From an uncultured Treponema sp. (GTDB lineage Bacteria > Spirochaetota > Spirochaetia > Treponematales > Treponemataceae): a stretch of 46,571 nucleotides of DNA. Position 1 is the first letter of the stretch. Each line of letters begins with the position of its first letter. The notes beneath the pieces were generated by a model. That model worked only from the letters and a program-made list of their open reading frames with translations. It was not told the origin of the DNA and ran no database searches. The stretch spans positions 1 through 46,571 of the forward strand of contig CAMVHR010000023.1 in NCBI GenBank assembly GCA_947167345.1, written 5' to 3'. A program made the position numbers and the translations under genes. This document shows, one piece after another, positions 33,823 through 42,101 of this stretch.

Positions 33823-35085
33823 TTATATTGAAGTGGCTGAAGATTCTCCTTCTAGAACAACTGTAAGCTGTTCATATTTCTGGTCACGGTATACCGTTAC
33901 TGTTACAGTATCGCCTGGCTTTTTATTTTCCAGTGCACTGTAATAGTCTGCAAGTTTTGATATCTGAATGGAATCAATTGCAGTGATAATGTCACCGCCA
34001 AGATAAATTGTCTGCGGATTGAATGAGCGTCCGTACTGAGCGGCTTTTGTTCCTCCCTTGATTCCAGCTTTATCTGCTTCACTGCCGGAACGTACTTTGC
34101 TTACAATCATGCCAGTGGATATTCCGTATCCGACGTAATTTGCAATTCTGCTTGTGTTCTGAACAAGAGAAACAAGCATGACGCCTCTGTTTACTTTTCC
34201 GTACTTGATTAAGTCCGCTACAACACGCCGTGCTGTAGATACAGGTACTGCAAAGCCGACTCCGCTTGATGAGCCGCTTGAAGAGTAAATGATTGTGTTA
34301 ATGCCAATCATGCGTCCCTGACTGTCTAAAAGTGGTCCTCCAGAGTTTCCTGGGTTGATAGCGGCATCTGTCTGAATCATATCGCGGATAATGACGTTCG
34401 TACTTTCCTGAATAGGACGTCCAAGTCCTGAGATTATGCCTGTTGTCATTGTACGTTCCAAAGCAAAAGGGTTTCCGATGGCAATGACTTTTTGACCGAC
34501 TTTTAAGTTTGTGCTGTCTCCGAATGAGATTGTTTTAAGCTCAACTGTAGATGGAGGGTCAAATTTTAGTACTGCAATGTCGCTTTCCTTGTCCTGACCG
34601 ATAACATGACCTTCGTAAGAAGAACCGTCGGCAAGTGAAATTGTTATTGTAGAAGCATTTTCGATAACATGTACGTTTGTAATTACATATCCGCGTTTGT
34701 CAATGATCGAGCCTGAGCCAGAACCGCTCTGTGTAACGACAGGCTCATAGAACCAGTTGTAGCCCATGACCTGAGTTGTAATGTTTACTACGGCCTCATT
34801 ACAGCGTTCGTAAACTGAAATATTCTGCGCTTCATCCTGTGTGTATGTAGAAGACTCGTTGATTACCTGTAAGACAGGTGTGTTTGTTTCTAAAACAACA
34901 TCTTCTTCTATAGACAAAGATTGATTGTCTAGTTGTACTTCAGGTAACGCTGAGCCGGTCTTTTTTTCTGTATTTTTTGCAGATGCAGAATTGCTTTTAT
35001 TGCATATAAATGCCGTTGTTCCGGCAGCTAATATTGCGACCAATAGTGATATTTTTAAGACTTGTTTTGCTGAATAGAGTTTCAT
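33823..35085 (-). CDS. htrA: HtrA/DegP-family serine protease
   Basis: 420 aa. An N-terminal hydrophobic segment (about 10-28) acts as signal anchor, then a low-complexity linker, a trypsin-like protease domain and a single PDZ domain (about 300-415). The triad is visible: H139 (T-N-V-H-V), D169 (E-S-D-I-A-V-L-K) and S248 (G-N-S-G-G-P-L). It degrades or refolds damaged envelope proteins and, with one PDZ, resembles DegS or the HtrA of Gram-positives in layout. Its own promoter is near perfect and places transcription start at the ATG, with no Shine-Dalgarno. uvrB follows by 10 nt and is probably co-transcribed. Confidence 0.94.
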   Translation of the reverse strand: MKLYSAKQVLKISLLVAILAAGTTAFICNKSNSASAKNTEKKTGSALPEVQLDNQSLSIEEDVVLETNTPVLQVINESSTYTQDEAQNISVYERCNEAVVNITTQVMGYNWFYEPVVTQSGSGSGSIIDKRGYVITNVHVIENASTITISLADGSSYEGHVIGQDKESDIAVLKFDPPSTVELKTISFGDSTNLKVGQKVIAIGNPFALERTMTTGIISGLGRPIQESTNVIIRDMIQTDAAINPGNSGGPLLDSQGRMIGINTIIYSSSGSSSGVGFAVPVSTARRVVADLIKYGKVNRGVMLVSLVQNTSRIANYVGYGISTGMIVSKVRSGSEADKAGIKGGTKAAQYGRSFNPQTIYLGGDIITAIDSIQISKLADYYSALENKKPGDTVTVTVYRDQKYEQLTVVLEGESSATSI

Positions 35086-35091
35086 TCTATT

Positions 35092-35120
35092 ACTATAACA
35101 GCATTCAGCATGAGTGTCAA
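35092..35120 (-). promoter_or_regulatory. Near-consensus promoter of htrA, leaderless start
   Basis: On the - strand: a perfect TTGACA (35120-35115), a 17-nt spacer and TATAGT (35097-35092) preceded by TGT. Six nt (AATAGA) then lead to the ATG at 35085. This is the strongest of the leaderless examples. Confidence 0.85.
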
Positions 35121-35139
35121 AGCTGTATGGCTGTCAAAA

Positions 35140-36666
35140 TTACATAAACGGTGAGAACAACTTGCACAAAGACCAGAAAGCTCTTTTTACGATGCTTTTC
35201 TGGTCAAAATATTCTTTTGTTACAGGCATGGAAATCTTTCTGTCGCGTTCAAAAATGCTTTCGCATCGGCCTGAGAATTTTTCATCATAAAAGATGACAT
35301 TTTCTTCGTAGTGAAGTGAAAAACTTCGGTTATCTATGTTTGTGCTGCCTATGGAAGTTATCTTTTTATCTATTGTTATCATTTTTGAATGGATGAATCC
35401 CGGGTACAGGTAAAAATGAATGCCGTCTGCACACATTTCGCGTGCAAATTCAAACGATGCTGCCTTCATGTAAAATTTATCCCATGTGCCGGGGATTATG
35501 ATATGTACATTTACACCTGTATATGCTGCAATCTTTAGGGCATTGTAGAATTCTTCGGTAGGTGTAAAATAAGGGGTTTCTATGTATACGTTTTTCTTTG
35601 CACTCATTATCATGCGAATGAAGGCGTCTTGTATGTTTGCTTTTTGTACATTGTTTGGACCACAGGCCAGTACTTGTGTCGGAATATGTTGCCTGCTGAA
35701 TATCGTCTTCAAAAGCTTTTCTTCATCTTCAAATTCAGAAACTTCCGTAAGGCTTGTAATGAGTGATACTGGAAAATATTGTGCAGCTTCTTGCAGTGTC
35801 CTTGTTCGCTTGATCCACGCATCCTGAGAGTACCAGTCGGTAAGGAATGTCGTCTGCATGTCAAAGACACAGCTTCCTGTCAGTCTTATTGCGGTGTCCC
35901 TCCAGTTGAGCTTGTATCGTCTGCTCTGGTTCTGATATTCATCGCCTATATTGATGCCGCCTATGTAGGCAATTCTGCTGTCAATGATTGTAAGTTTTCT
36001 GTGGTTGCGGTAATTTAGCGTCAACGGCAGCCCCAGCCTTATCTGAAAAAAGGGTCTTGCCTTTCCACCAGCATTATTCAGTCGCCTGAAAAACCGTGTA
36101 GTTGTCCTTATGGAGCCGAAATCGTCATAGATAAGCTTGACTTCTACACCTTCTTTTGCCTTTTGACACAGAATGTCCATTATTCTGTTGCCAATTTTAT
36201 CAGAATGAAAGATAAAGTATTCCATGTTAATGGAATGTCTTGCTTTTTGCAGTTCATCGCACAAATCTTCAAAGAATTCTTTTCCGTAGCAGTAAATAGT
36301 GGAATTGCAGTCTGCAAATGACAAAAGGCTGTTTCCTTTTTGAAGGTTCATGTCCATCAGCGGGTAAAAGTTTTTTATGACATGGTTTGGAATATGGCTT
36401 CGGTTCTCGCTTAGAATGCGTTTCTGCATGTCACGTAGAGGTTTGGTAATGTTGTCCGCTGTTGCATTAACTTCCTGCATTCTTCTTGTGCCAGTAAAAA
36501 CGTGTCCGCTGAACATAATGTACAGGATGATTCCTATGCCTGGCAGAAGATACAGGAGTAAAAGCCATGCAAAGCGCCTCGTTGCTTCTTTTCTTTCAAA
36601 AAAAAGAACAAAAAACATGAAGAGGACGGTTGCGGCTGAAATTACTATTTTTATGATGGAAAGCAT
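35140..36666 (-). CDS. cls: Cardiolipin synthase
   Basis: 508 aa from the ATG at 36666, which has AAAAGGA four nt upstream; a TTG five codons earlier abuts a TATAAT and is unlikely to be inside the mRNA. It condenses phosphatidylglycerol (or related lipids) to cardiolipin at the inner membrane. Two hydrophobic segments (about 3-25 and 35-55) precede two phospholipase-D HKD motifs: H-R-K-L-T-I-I-D near residue 226 and H-S-K-M-I-T-I-D near 420, each followed by the G-G/S-x-N-I-D/G segment. It lies 54 nt upstream of htrA, which has its own promoter. Confidence 0.94.
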   Translation of the reverse strand: MLSIIKIVISAATVLFMFFVLFFERKEATRRFAWLLLLYLLPGIGIILYIMFSGHVFTGTRRMQEVNATADNITKPLRDMQKRILSENRSHIPNHVIKNFYPLMDMNLQKGNSLLSFADCNSTIYCYGKEFFEDLCDELQKARHSINMEYFIFHSDKIGNRIMDILCQKAKEGVEVKLIYDDFGSIRTTTRFFRRLNNAGGKARPFFQIRLGLPLTLNYRNHRKLTIIDSRIAYIGGINIGDEYQNQSRRYKLNWRDTAIRLTGSCVFDMQTTFLTDWYSQDAWIKRTRTLQEAAQYFPVSLITSLTEVSEFEDEEKLLKTIFSRQHIPTQVLACGPNNVQKANIQDAFIRMIMSAKKNVYIETPYFTPTEEFYNALKIAAYTGVNVHIIIPGTWDKFYMKAASFEFAREMCADGIHFYLYPGFIHSKMITIDKKITSIGSTNIDNRSFSLHYEENVIFYDEKFSGRCESIFERDRKISMPVTKEYFDQKSIVKRAFWSLCKLFSPFM

Positions 36667-36681
36667 AGAATCCTTTTTCAA

Positions 36682-36687
36682 ATTATA
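36682..36687 (-). promoter_or_regulatory. -10 box of cls
   Basis: A perfect TATAAT on the - strand (36687-36682), 15 nt before the cls ATG. The -35 region is poor. The predicted leader is about 9-10 nt and holds just the AAAAGGA site. Confidence 0.5.
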
Positions 36688-36725
36688 TAGAATATTCTCT
36701 GCTTTGACTACATAAGTGTTCCTTT

Positions 36726-37397
36726 TTATAGCATTTCATGCTCCAGAAAGCTGAAATACTCAGATTTTGTAAGAATAATATGATCTAAAAAAGCAATTCC
36801 AAGTATGTCAGCTGCATTCTTTATGGTCCTTGTGCTTTCAATGTCGGCTTGGCTTGGCAGACAGGCTCCGTAAGGATGATTGTGGCTGCATATTACTGCA
36901 GAAGCGTGCTCTGCAATAGGATCTGAAAATATTTCCCTTGGATGGATTAATGTTTTGTCTATTGTTCCTACTGAAATGACCCTGATTTTAAGAATTTCAT
37001 GAGCACCGTTTAATGAAGCGCATATAAAATGCTCTTTGGTTTCCATTGCATAGTGTTGAATGTAGGGGATTATGTCCCTAGGCTTGTTTATTACGGCTTT
37101 AAGGAATGAATTTCTTCTTCGTCCAAGTTCAAGGGCTGCTGCAACAGCCAGAGTCTTTGATGTTCCCATTCCTTTAATGTCTTTTAAGTTCTGAATAAGA
37201 TTGTCCTGATTGCTGGCATTCATGACATTAATGACTTTTTTGGCCAGCTCTCTGACGGGAGTATCCTGTGTTCCAGAGCCTAGCATCAGCATGAGCAGTT
37301 CTGAGTCACTGGGATAGCTGATTCCGTTTTTTATTGTTAATTCCCGAATGTCGGGATGAGAGCGTTTTGACATGTAATCTGATTCTAATTTGTCCAT
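36726..37397 (-). CDS. radC: RadC/JAB-domain protein
   Basis: 223 aa, normal length. An N-terminal helix-hairpin-helix-like part (I-K-G-M-G near residue 74) is followed by a JAB/MPN domain. The JAMM metal motif is complete: H172-x-H174, S182 and D185 in S-H-N-H-P-Y-G-A-C-L-P-S-Q-A-D. RadC was named for DNA repair but its biochemical role is unsettled. The first ATG (37397) is only 4 nt from a TATAAT (37407-37402) with no Shine-Dalgarno. Either the leader is absent or Met9 at 37373 is the true start. It is divergent from the ABC importer operon. Confidence 0.9.
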   Translation of the reverse strand: MDKLESDYMSKRSHPDIRELTIKNGISYPSDSELLMLMLGSGTQDTPVRELAKKVINVMNASNQDNLIQNLKDIKGMGTSKTLAVAAALELGRRRNSFLKAVINKPRDIIPYIQHYAMETKEHFICASLNGAHEILKIRVISVGTIDKTLIHPREIFSDPIAEHASAVICSHNHPYGACLPSQADIESTRTIKNAADILGIAFLDHIILTKSEYFSFLEHEML

Positions 37398-37464
37398 ACT
37401 TATTATATAAACTTGATTGTGTTTTTTTGACCGTAATAAATGCAGAAGATGTTGAAAATTCTTA

Positions 37465-37493
37465 TTGAGTAAAAGAAACTTTTTTACTATAGT
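37465..37493 (+). promoter_or_regulatory. Sigma70-like promoter of ABC importer operon
   Basis: TTGAGT (37465-37470), a 17-nt spacer and TATAGT (37488-37493). The leader of about 27 nt has TGAGGA before the ATG at 37527. Other sequence between 37398 and 37526 shows no riboswitch-like structure. Confidence 0.7.
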
Positions 37494-37526
37494 TAGAAAC
37501 GAAAATTTTCATTGTGAGGAAAAAAA

Positions 37527-38474
37527 ATGAAAAAGGTTGTATCATTCATGACAGCTGTTGTTGCTGCTTTGGCTCTTCTTACAGGATGTAATTCCAAGAA
37601 GGTTATTAAAATTGGTGTTGTTCAGCTTGTAGAGCATCCTGCTCTTGATGCTTCTTATCAGGGGTTTGTTGACGGACTAAAAGATGCCGGTTATGTAAAC
37701 GGTGAAAATATTAAGGTTGATTATCAAAATGCACAGGGAGAACAGGCTAACTGTGTTACCATTGCTCAGAAACTTGTTTCTGACCGCAATGATATTATTC
37801 TTGCAATTGCAACTCCTGCTGCTCAGGCTGTTGCAAACCTTACTACTGAAATACCTGTGCTTATAACTGCTGTTACAGATCCTGAATCTGCTCAGCTTGT
37901 AAACAGCAATAAACTGCCAGGAACAAATGTTACTGGTACTTCTGACCTTACTCCTTGTGCCGCTCAGATTGACCTTTTGAAGCGCCTTATTCCAAATGCA
38001 AAAAAGGTTGCTATGCTTTACTGTTCTAGCGAAGAGAATTCTCGTTTTCAGGCAAATCTTGCAAAAGAAGCTTGTGATAAGGTTGGACTGAGCTATGTTG
38101 ATGCAACTGTTTCAAATACAAACGAGGTGCAGCAGGTTGTTCAGAGTCTTGCTGGTAAAGTTGATGCAATTTATACCCCTACAGACAATATGATTGCAAG
38201 CTGCATGGCAACTGTATCGATGGTTGCAAATGAAGCAAAGATTCCTGTTATTGTTGGTGAAGACGGAATGGTGCAGGGCGGTGGACTTGCTACTTACGGC
38301 ATCAACTATTACGAACTTGGAAAGCAGACAGCTGCAATGGCAGTTGATATTTTGAAGAATGGCAAGAAGCCTGCGGAAATGCCTGTTCAGTATCTGTCAA
38401 CATGCGATTTTTCTTACAATAAGGATACTGCTGAATTACTTGGAATTACTATTCCGGAAGATCTTTTGAAGTAA
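37527..38474 (+). CDS. ABC-transporter substrate-binding lipoprotein (ABC_sub_bind family)
   Basis: 315 aa. A lipoprotein signal peptide ends in L-L-T-G-C at residue 21. The mature part is the periplasmic-binding fold of the ABC_sub_bind (PF04392) type: I-G-V-V-Q-L-V-E-H-P-A-L-D, a later A-T-P-A-A-Q-A, V-A-M-L-Y-C-S-S-E-E-N-S hinge and A-T-Y-G-I-N-Y-Y-E-L-G-K-Q-T-A. Relatives in streptococci are linked to tryptophan uptake (TrpX) and others to other small ligands, so the substrate here is not fixed. It is first of a three-gene importer with permease and ATPase 8 nt and 0 nt downstream. Confidence 0.92.
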   Translation: MKKVVSFMTAVVAALALLTGCNSKKVIKIGVVQLVEHPALDASYQGFVDGLKDAGYVNGENIKVDYQNAQGEQANCVTIAQKLVSDRNDIILAIATPAAQAVANLTTEIPVLITAVTDPESAQLVNSNKLPGTNVTGTSDLTPCAAQIDLLKRLIPNAKKVAMLYCSSEENSRFQANLAKEACDKVGLSYVDATVSNTNEVQQVVQSLAGKVDAIYTPTDNMIASCMATVSMVANEAKIPVIVGEDGMVQGGGLATYGINYYELGKQTAAMAVDILKNGKKPAEMPVQYLSTCDFSYNKDTAELLGITIPEDLLK

Positions 38475-38482
38475 GTTTGCCT

Positions 38483-39460
38483 ATGTTGTTTCTCAGTATA
38501 GCTTCATTTTCCAATGCCATGGTTGGCGCAGTCTCTCAGGGTGTCTTGTGGGCTGTAATGGCTTTGGGGGTTTACATTACATTTAAGATTCTTGATTTTC
38601 CTGACATGACTGTTGACGGAAGTTTTGCAACAGGCGGCTGTACCTGTGCAATTCTGATTGCCACTGGATGGAATCCTGTTCCTGCCATGATTGTTTCAAT
38701 TCTGGCAGGGTCTGTGGCAGGTCTTTTGACTGGGCTTTTGACGACTAAGCTTAAGATTCCTGGAATACTTGCCGGAATTCTTATGATGCTTGCATTATAT
38801 TCCATAAATCTGCATATTATGGGTGGTCCTAACAAGCCTCTTTCTCGTGCGGACATGACATCAATGAATTATGTTAGCAAGTGGCTGCATCTTGGCGAAA
38901 TATTTAAAGACAATGCCACGTCAATTTCAAGTCTTATAACGGGAGTTTTGTTTTGTGCGGCCCTTATTTCTGCCTTGTACTGGTTTTTCGGTACAGAAAT
39001 TGGTTGTGCAATCCGTTCCACTGGTGATAATCCTCACATGAGCCGTGCTTTGGGCGTTAATACCGATAACATGCAGATTCTTGCTCTCATGGTTTCAAAT
39101 GGTCTTGTTGCCCTTTCTGGTGCTCTTGTCATGCAGCAGCAGCGTTTTGGTGATGTAAGCATGGGGATTGGTACGATTGTAATCGGTCTTGCCTCAATCA
39201 TTATTGGCGAAGTGATTTTTGGCCGGCGTATTGCTTTCTGGTACTATCTGCTTTCTGTCGTATGCGGTTCTGTAATTTACCGCCTTATCATTGCAATAGT
39301 TCTTCAGCTTGGCATGAAAACACAGGATTTAAAGCTTTTGTCTGCAATTGTTGTAGCCATAGCTTTGTCTGTTCCTGTGATAAAGAAAAACTTTTCTAAA
39401 AAAAATCCTTCTCATAAACACAATGTCGCTAATCAAACTGGTGTGGGAGGTGCAGAATAA
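38483..39460 (+). CDS. ABC-transporter permease (branched-chain/TrpY type)
   Basis: 325 aa from the ATG at 38483; a TTG two codons earlier is an alternative, and neither has a strong Shine-Dalgarno, so coupling to the upstream gene is likely. About eight to nine hydrophobic helices. The segments A-L-G-V-Y-I-T-F-K-I-L-D-F-P-D-M-T-V-D-G and later R-S-T-G-D-N-P-H-M-S-R-A-L-G-V are typical of the LivH-like permeases that pair with ABC_sub_bind proteins; the latter forms the coupling helix to the ATPase. The C-terminus is Lys/His-rich and cytoplasmic. It overlaps the ATPase gene at TAATG. Confidence 0.92.
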   Translation: MLFLSIASFSNAMVGAVSQGVLWAVMALGVYITFKILDFPDMTVDGSFATGGCTCAILIATGWNPVPAMIVSILAGSVAGLLTGLLTTKLKIPGILAGILMMLALYSINLHIMGGPNKPLSRADMTSMNYVSKWLHLGEIFKDNATSISSLITGVLFCAALISALYWFFGTEIGCAIRSTGDNPHMSRALGVNTDNMQILALMVSNGLVALSGALVMQQQRFGDVSMGIGTIVIGLASIIIGEVIFGRRIAFWYYLLSVVCGSVIYRLIIAIVLQLGMKTQDLKLLSAIVVAIALSVPVIKKNFSKKNPSHKHNVANQTGVGGAE

Positions 39461-40260
39461 TGCTTGCTTTAAGTCATGTTTCAAAGACATTTAATCCTGG
39501 TACTATTACTGAACGCAAGGCTTTGAAAGACATAAGCCTTACGCTGAATGAGGGCGACTTTGTTACTGTCATTGGCGGTAACGGAGCAGGCAAGTCTACG
39601 CTCCTTAATTTGATTGCAGGTGTTTATGAATGTGATTGCGGTTCTATTGTTCTTGATGGAGTGGACATTACAGAACAGAAAGAACATGTTCGTGCAAAAT
39701 ATCTCGGCAGGGTTTTTCAGGATCCTATGATGGGAACCGCAGCATCAATGGAGATTGAGGAAAACCTTGCAATGGCCTACAGGCGTGGAAAGTCTAGAGG
39801 TCTTCGATGGGGAATTACCCAGAAAGAAAAAGAGAGTTTTCGAGAGCAGCTTGCCATGCTTGAACTGGGACTTGAGGACCGCATGGCTGCTAAAGTCGGG
39901 TTGCTTTCTGGCGGACAAAGACAGGCACTGACTCTTCTTATGGCTACTTTGCAAAAGCCTAAGCTTTTGTTGCTGGATGAACATACAGCAGCTCTTGACC
40001 CTAAAACAGCTCATAAAGTTCTAGAATTGACGGAGCATTTTGTTAAGAGGGATAACCTTACTGCGTTTATGGTAACTCACAATATGAAGCATGCCATTCG
40101 CTATGGTAACCGCCTTATAATGATGTTGGACGGTCATATTGTTTATGATGTTTCTGGTGAAGAAAAAAAGAACCTTCAGGTTCAGAATTTGCTGGACAAG
40201 TTTGTTACTGTGAGTGGAAGTGATGAAAATCCAGTTTCGGATAGAATGCTTTTGAATTAA
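39460..40260 (+). CDS. ABC-transporter ATP-binding protein
   Basis: 266 aa. A complete nucleotide-binding domain: Walker A G-G-N-G-A-G-K-S-T near residue 41, Q-loop in V-F-Q-D-P-M-M-G-T, signature L-L-S-G-G-Q-R-Q-A near 150, Walker B K-L-L-L-L-D-E-H, D-loop A-A-L-D-P and switch His in V-T-H-N-M. It powers the importer made with the two genes upstream. GGGAGGTG sits before the ATG, which overlaps the permease stop. A strong terminator follows. Confidence 0.96.
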   Translation: MLALSHVSKTFNPGTITERKALKDISLTLNEGDFVTVIGGNGAGKSTLLNLIAGVYECDCGSIVLDGVDITEQKEHVRAKYLGRVFQDPMMGTAASMEIEENLAMAYRRGKSRGLRWGITQKEKESFREQLAMLELGLEDRMAAKVGLLSGGQRQALTLLMATLQKPKLLLLDEHTAALDPKTAHKVLELTEHFVKRDNLTAFMVTHNMKHAIRYGNRLIMMLDGHIVYDVSGEEKKNLQVQNLLDKFVTVSGSDENPVSDRMLLN

Positions 40261-40289
40261 CTTTCAGAGAGTTTTTCGATATGCCTTTA

Positions 40290-40335
40290 AACCAGTTCGG
40301 AAATCGAAATGTTTCCCGAGCTGGTTATTTTTTTT
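40290..40335 (+). terminator. Rho-independent terminator of ABC importer operon
   Basis: An 11-bp stem AACCAGTTCGG (40290-40300) / CCGAGCTGGTT (40316-40326) has one G-U pair and a 15-nt loop. It is followed by A and eight T. The convergent methyltransferase gene ends at 40352; the stem may serve it as well, though the T-run favours the + strand. Confidence 0.9.
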
Positions 40336-40351
40336 GCGATTGCATTTTTTG

Positions 40352-42028
40352 TCATGTAGAAAATCTCTCCATTCCTAATAGTTTTATGTCTTCAATTTGT
40401 GGCTTTATTTTGTAATAACTTTCTTTATGCGAATCTTTTAGCTGCTCTATCTTTTCAATCCAGAAATAAAACTTGTCCCTGTTCTTTTTGCTTGCAAGTT
40501 TTTTTAGTGTCTTAGGAATTGTTTTAATAAGCTTGTCAGAGGCTTCATTTGAATTTACTTTATCAAGTAATTCTTCCAGCTCTTCTTCTTTTGTGGAACA
40601 GATGCACTGTGAAAGAATGTCATGTAGCTGTTTTAGCTCGTTTATTGTCAGTTGTTCAATGTTGTCAGGTGGATTCACATCAAAAAAATTATCAGTTTTG
40701 AGGATGATTTTTTTGCCTGCACATTGTACTGATAAAGAATTGTCTTTCTCAATGCAAAGATTTTTATAAAGCTTTTGTTTTGAAAATTTCTGCTTGAACA
40801 GTAGCATTGCCTTTTTTCTAGCGAGCATGGCATCTATTTTGTCCAGGCTTGCCTTATCTGTTTTCTTTTCTGTGTCAATGCATAGAATGAATTCAATGTT
40901 GGTATTCTGCCTTTTATTGCTCTGTTTTCCACCCCGATATGTTGTATATTCGTTTGTAACAATAGAAACCTTTCCTTTTCGGGTACAGATGTCTTTCATT
41001 TTCTCAAAAGGAATTATTCCATCTGTACTGTAGCTTATGAGAATGTAATGTGCATTCAGGTTTTCTATTAAGTCGCGGAAAACTGATTCTGCTTCCCCCT
41101 TGTAACAGTAAGAAGATTTTGTTTTTACCCAGTCGTGACGGATTGCTGCTTTTTCTTTTAGCTCTCCCTTGGCGTTTAGTTCCAACGGTTCTGGAATATG
41201 ATCCCAACGTGCAATTGTGTTTAGCATGTGGTAATTGCTTCCGTACTGATGCTGGTTGTATGGGGGGTCAAGATATGCAATGTCCATCCGTGGTAAACTG
41301 TTGCTTTTTACAAGTGTGTTTGCATCCTGTTTGTAAACGTGTACCGGAAATTGTGAATCAATAAGTACAGGTTCATGTAATTCGATCTGCTTAAGTATTC
41401 TGGTCAAGGCATCTTTTCGGTGACCTCCAAAGCCTTTGTGATATGCCTTGAATACTCCAGAGGTATTTGTGTGTGTTGCAGCTTCATAGATGAGCTGGGC
41501 TATAAAAAGGTTCCTTTTCTGTTCCGTCTGTGCATCTGAATTTGCAGGAAAATGCTTTTCTATATAGTTTCGTATTTTATCAATTGCAAGTGCATTTTCT
41601 CTAGAATAGAACAGTCGTTCTGTCCTGAAGTCAGCCTTTTCAATGTCAAAACTTTTTGGAGCATAGTATTTTGCTATATACTGCTTTGATTCCGCAGGAT
41701 CCTTCAGTTTATTGATTTTTGAAATCAGCTTCGACAACTGATTTTCTGCACCAAAAAGGTTTTCCAACTGGCTTTTGTCTGTTTCAACAAAGCCTTTGTT
41801 CAGTATGTATGCGTATTCTTCCCAGTCATTTGTATATAATTCAAACTGCATTGATTTTGCAAGTCGTGAAACGCTGCCACTGCCAGAAAATACATCAAAA
41901 AACTTTAATCCTGGCTGTATAGGCAATCCTGTGCTTTCAATTGCTTTATATACGAGAGGCAGGAGTTTTCGCTTGTTTCCTATGTAAGCAATAATTTGTT
42001 GTGTAAGGTACTGGGTTGTAAAATCCAT
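40352..42028 (-). CDS. Orphan D12-class DNA adenine-N6 methyltransferase
   Basis: 558 aa. Motif X Y-I-G-N-K-R-K-L-L (15-23), motif I F-F-D-V-F-S-G-S-G-S-V (43-53) and motif IV L-D-P-P-Y-N near residues 253-258, in the order expected for alpha-type N6-adenine methyltransferases. The block N-Q-H-Q-Y-G-S-N-Y-H-M-L after motif IV is shared with many type II modification enzymes. The C-terminal 200 residues or so (about 365-558) are Lys/Glu-rich and helical, not recognised, and show no nuclease motif. No restriction gene lies nearby. The ATG lacks a Shine-Dalgarno and stands 13 nt below a long hairpin. Recognition sequence unknown. Confidence 0.88.
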   Translation of the reverse strand: MDFTTQYLTQQIIAYIGNKRKLLPLVYKAIESTGLPIQPGLKFFDVFSGSGSVSRLAKSMQFELYTNDWEEYAYILNKGFVETDKSQLENLFGAENQLSKLISKINKLKDPAESKQYIAKYYAPKSFDIEKADFRTERLFYSRENALAIDKIRNYIEKHFPANSDAQTEQKRNLFIAQLIYEAATHTNTSGVFKAYHKGFGGHRKDALTRILKQIELHEPVLIDSQFPVHVYKQDANTLVKSNSLPRMDIAYLDPPYNQHQYGSNYHMLNTIARWDHIPEPLELNAKGELKEKAAIRHDWVKTKSSYCYKGEAESVFRDLIENLNAHYILISYSTDGIIPFEKMKDICTRKGKVSIVTNEYTTYRGGKQSNKRQNTNIEFILCIDTEKKTDKASLDKIDAMLARKKAMLLFKQKFSKQKLYKNLCIEKDNSLSVQCAGKKIILKTDNFFDVNPPDNIEQLTINELKQLHDILSQCICSTKEEELEELLDKVNSNEASDKLIKTIPKTLKKLASKKNRDKFYFWIEKIEQLKDSHKESYYKIKPQIEDIKLLGMERFST

Positions 42029-42041
42029 GGAAAATCATGTG

Positions 42042-42084
42042 TGAGCATAAGATCTCGTAACTACGAGACCTTATGCTCATTTTT
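42042..42084. other. 18-bp imperfect palindrome/hairpin before methyltransferase start
   Basis: TGAGCATAAGATCTCGTA (42042-42059), the loop AC, then TACGAGACCTTATGCTCA (42062-42079), with one mismatch that can pair as G-U on one strand. A five-T run follows only on the + strand (42080-42084), where there is no gene to terminate. It lies between the gpmI stop and the methyltransferase ATG. Possible roles are gpmI 3'-end formation, an operator, or a block to antisense reading. Confidence 0.8.
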
Positions 42085-42101
42085 AATCTAAAAAAAGCCT
42101 T

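Noticed and set aside
36667..36681. TTG start for cls
   Set aside because: It directly abuts the TATAAT box, whereas the ATG at 36666 has AAAAGGA in front.
40352..42028. Methyltransferase as a fused type IIG restriction-modification enzyme
   Set aside because: No PD-(D/E)XK or other nuclease motif could be seen in the unassigned C-terminal region.
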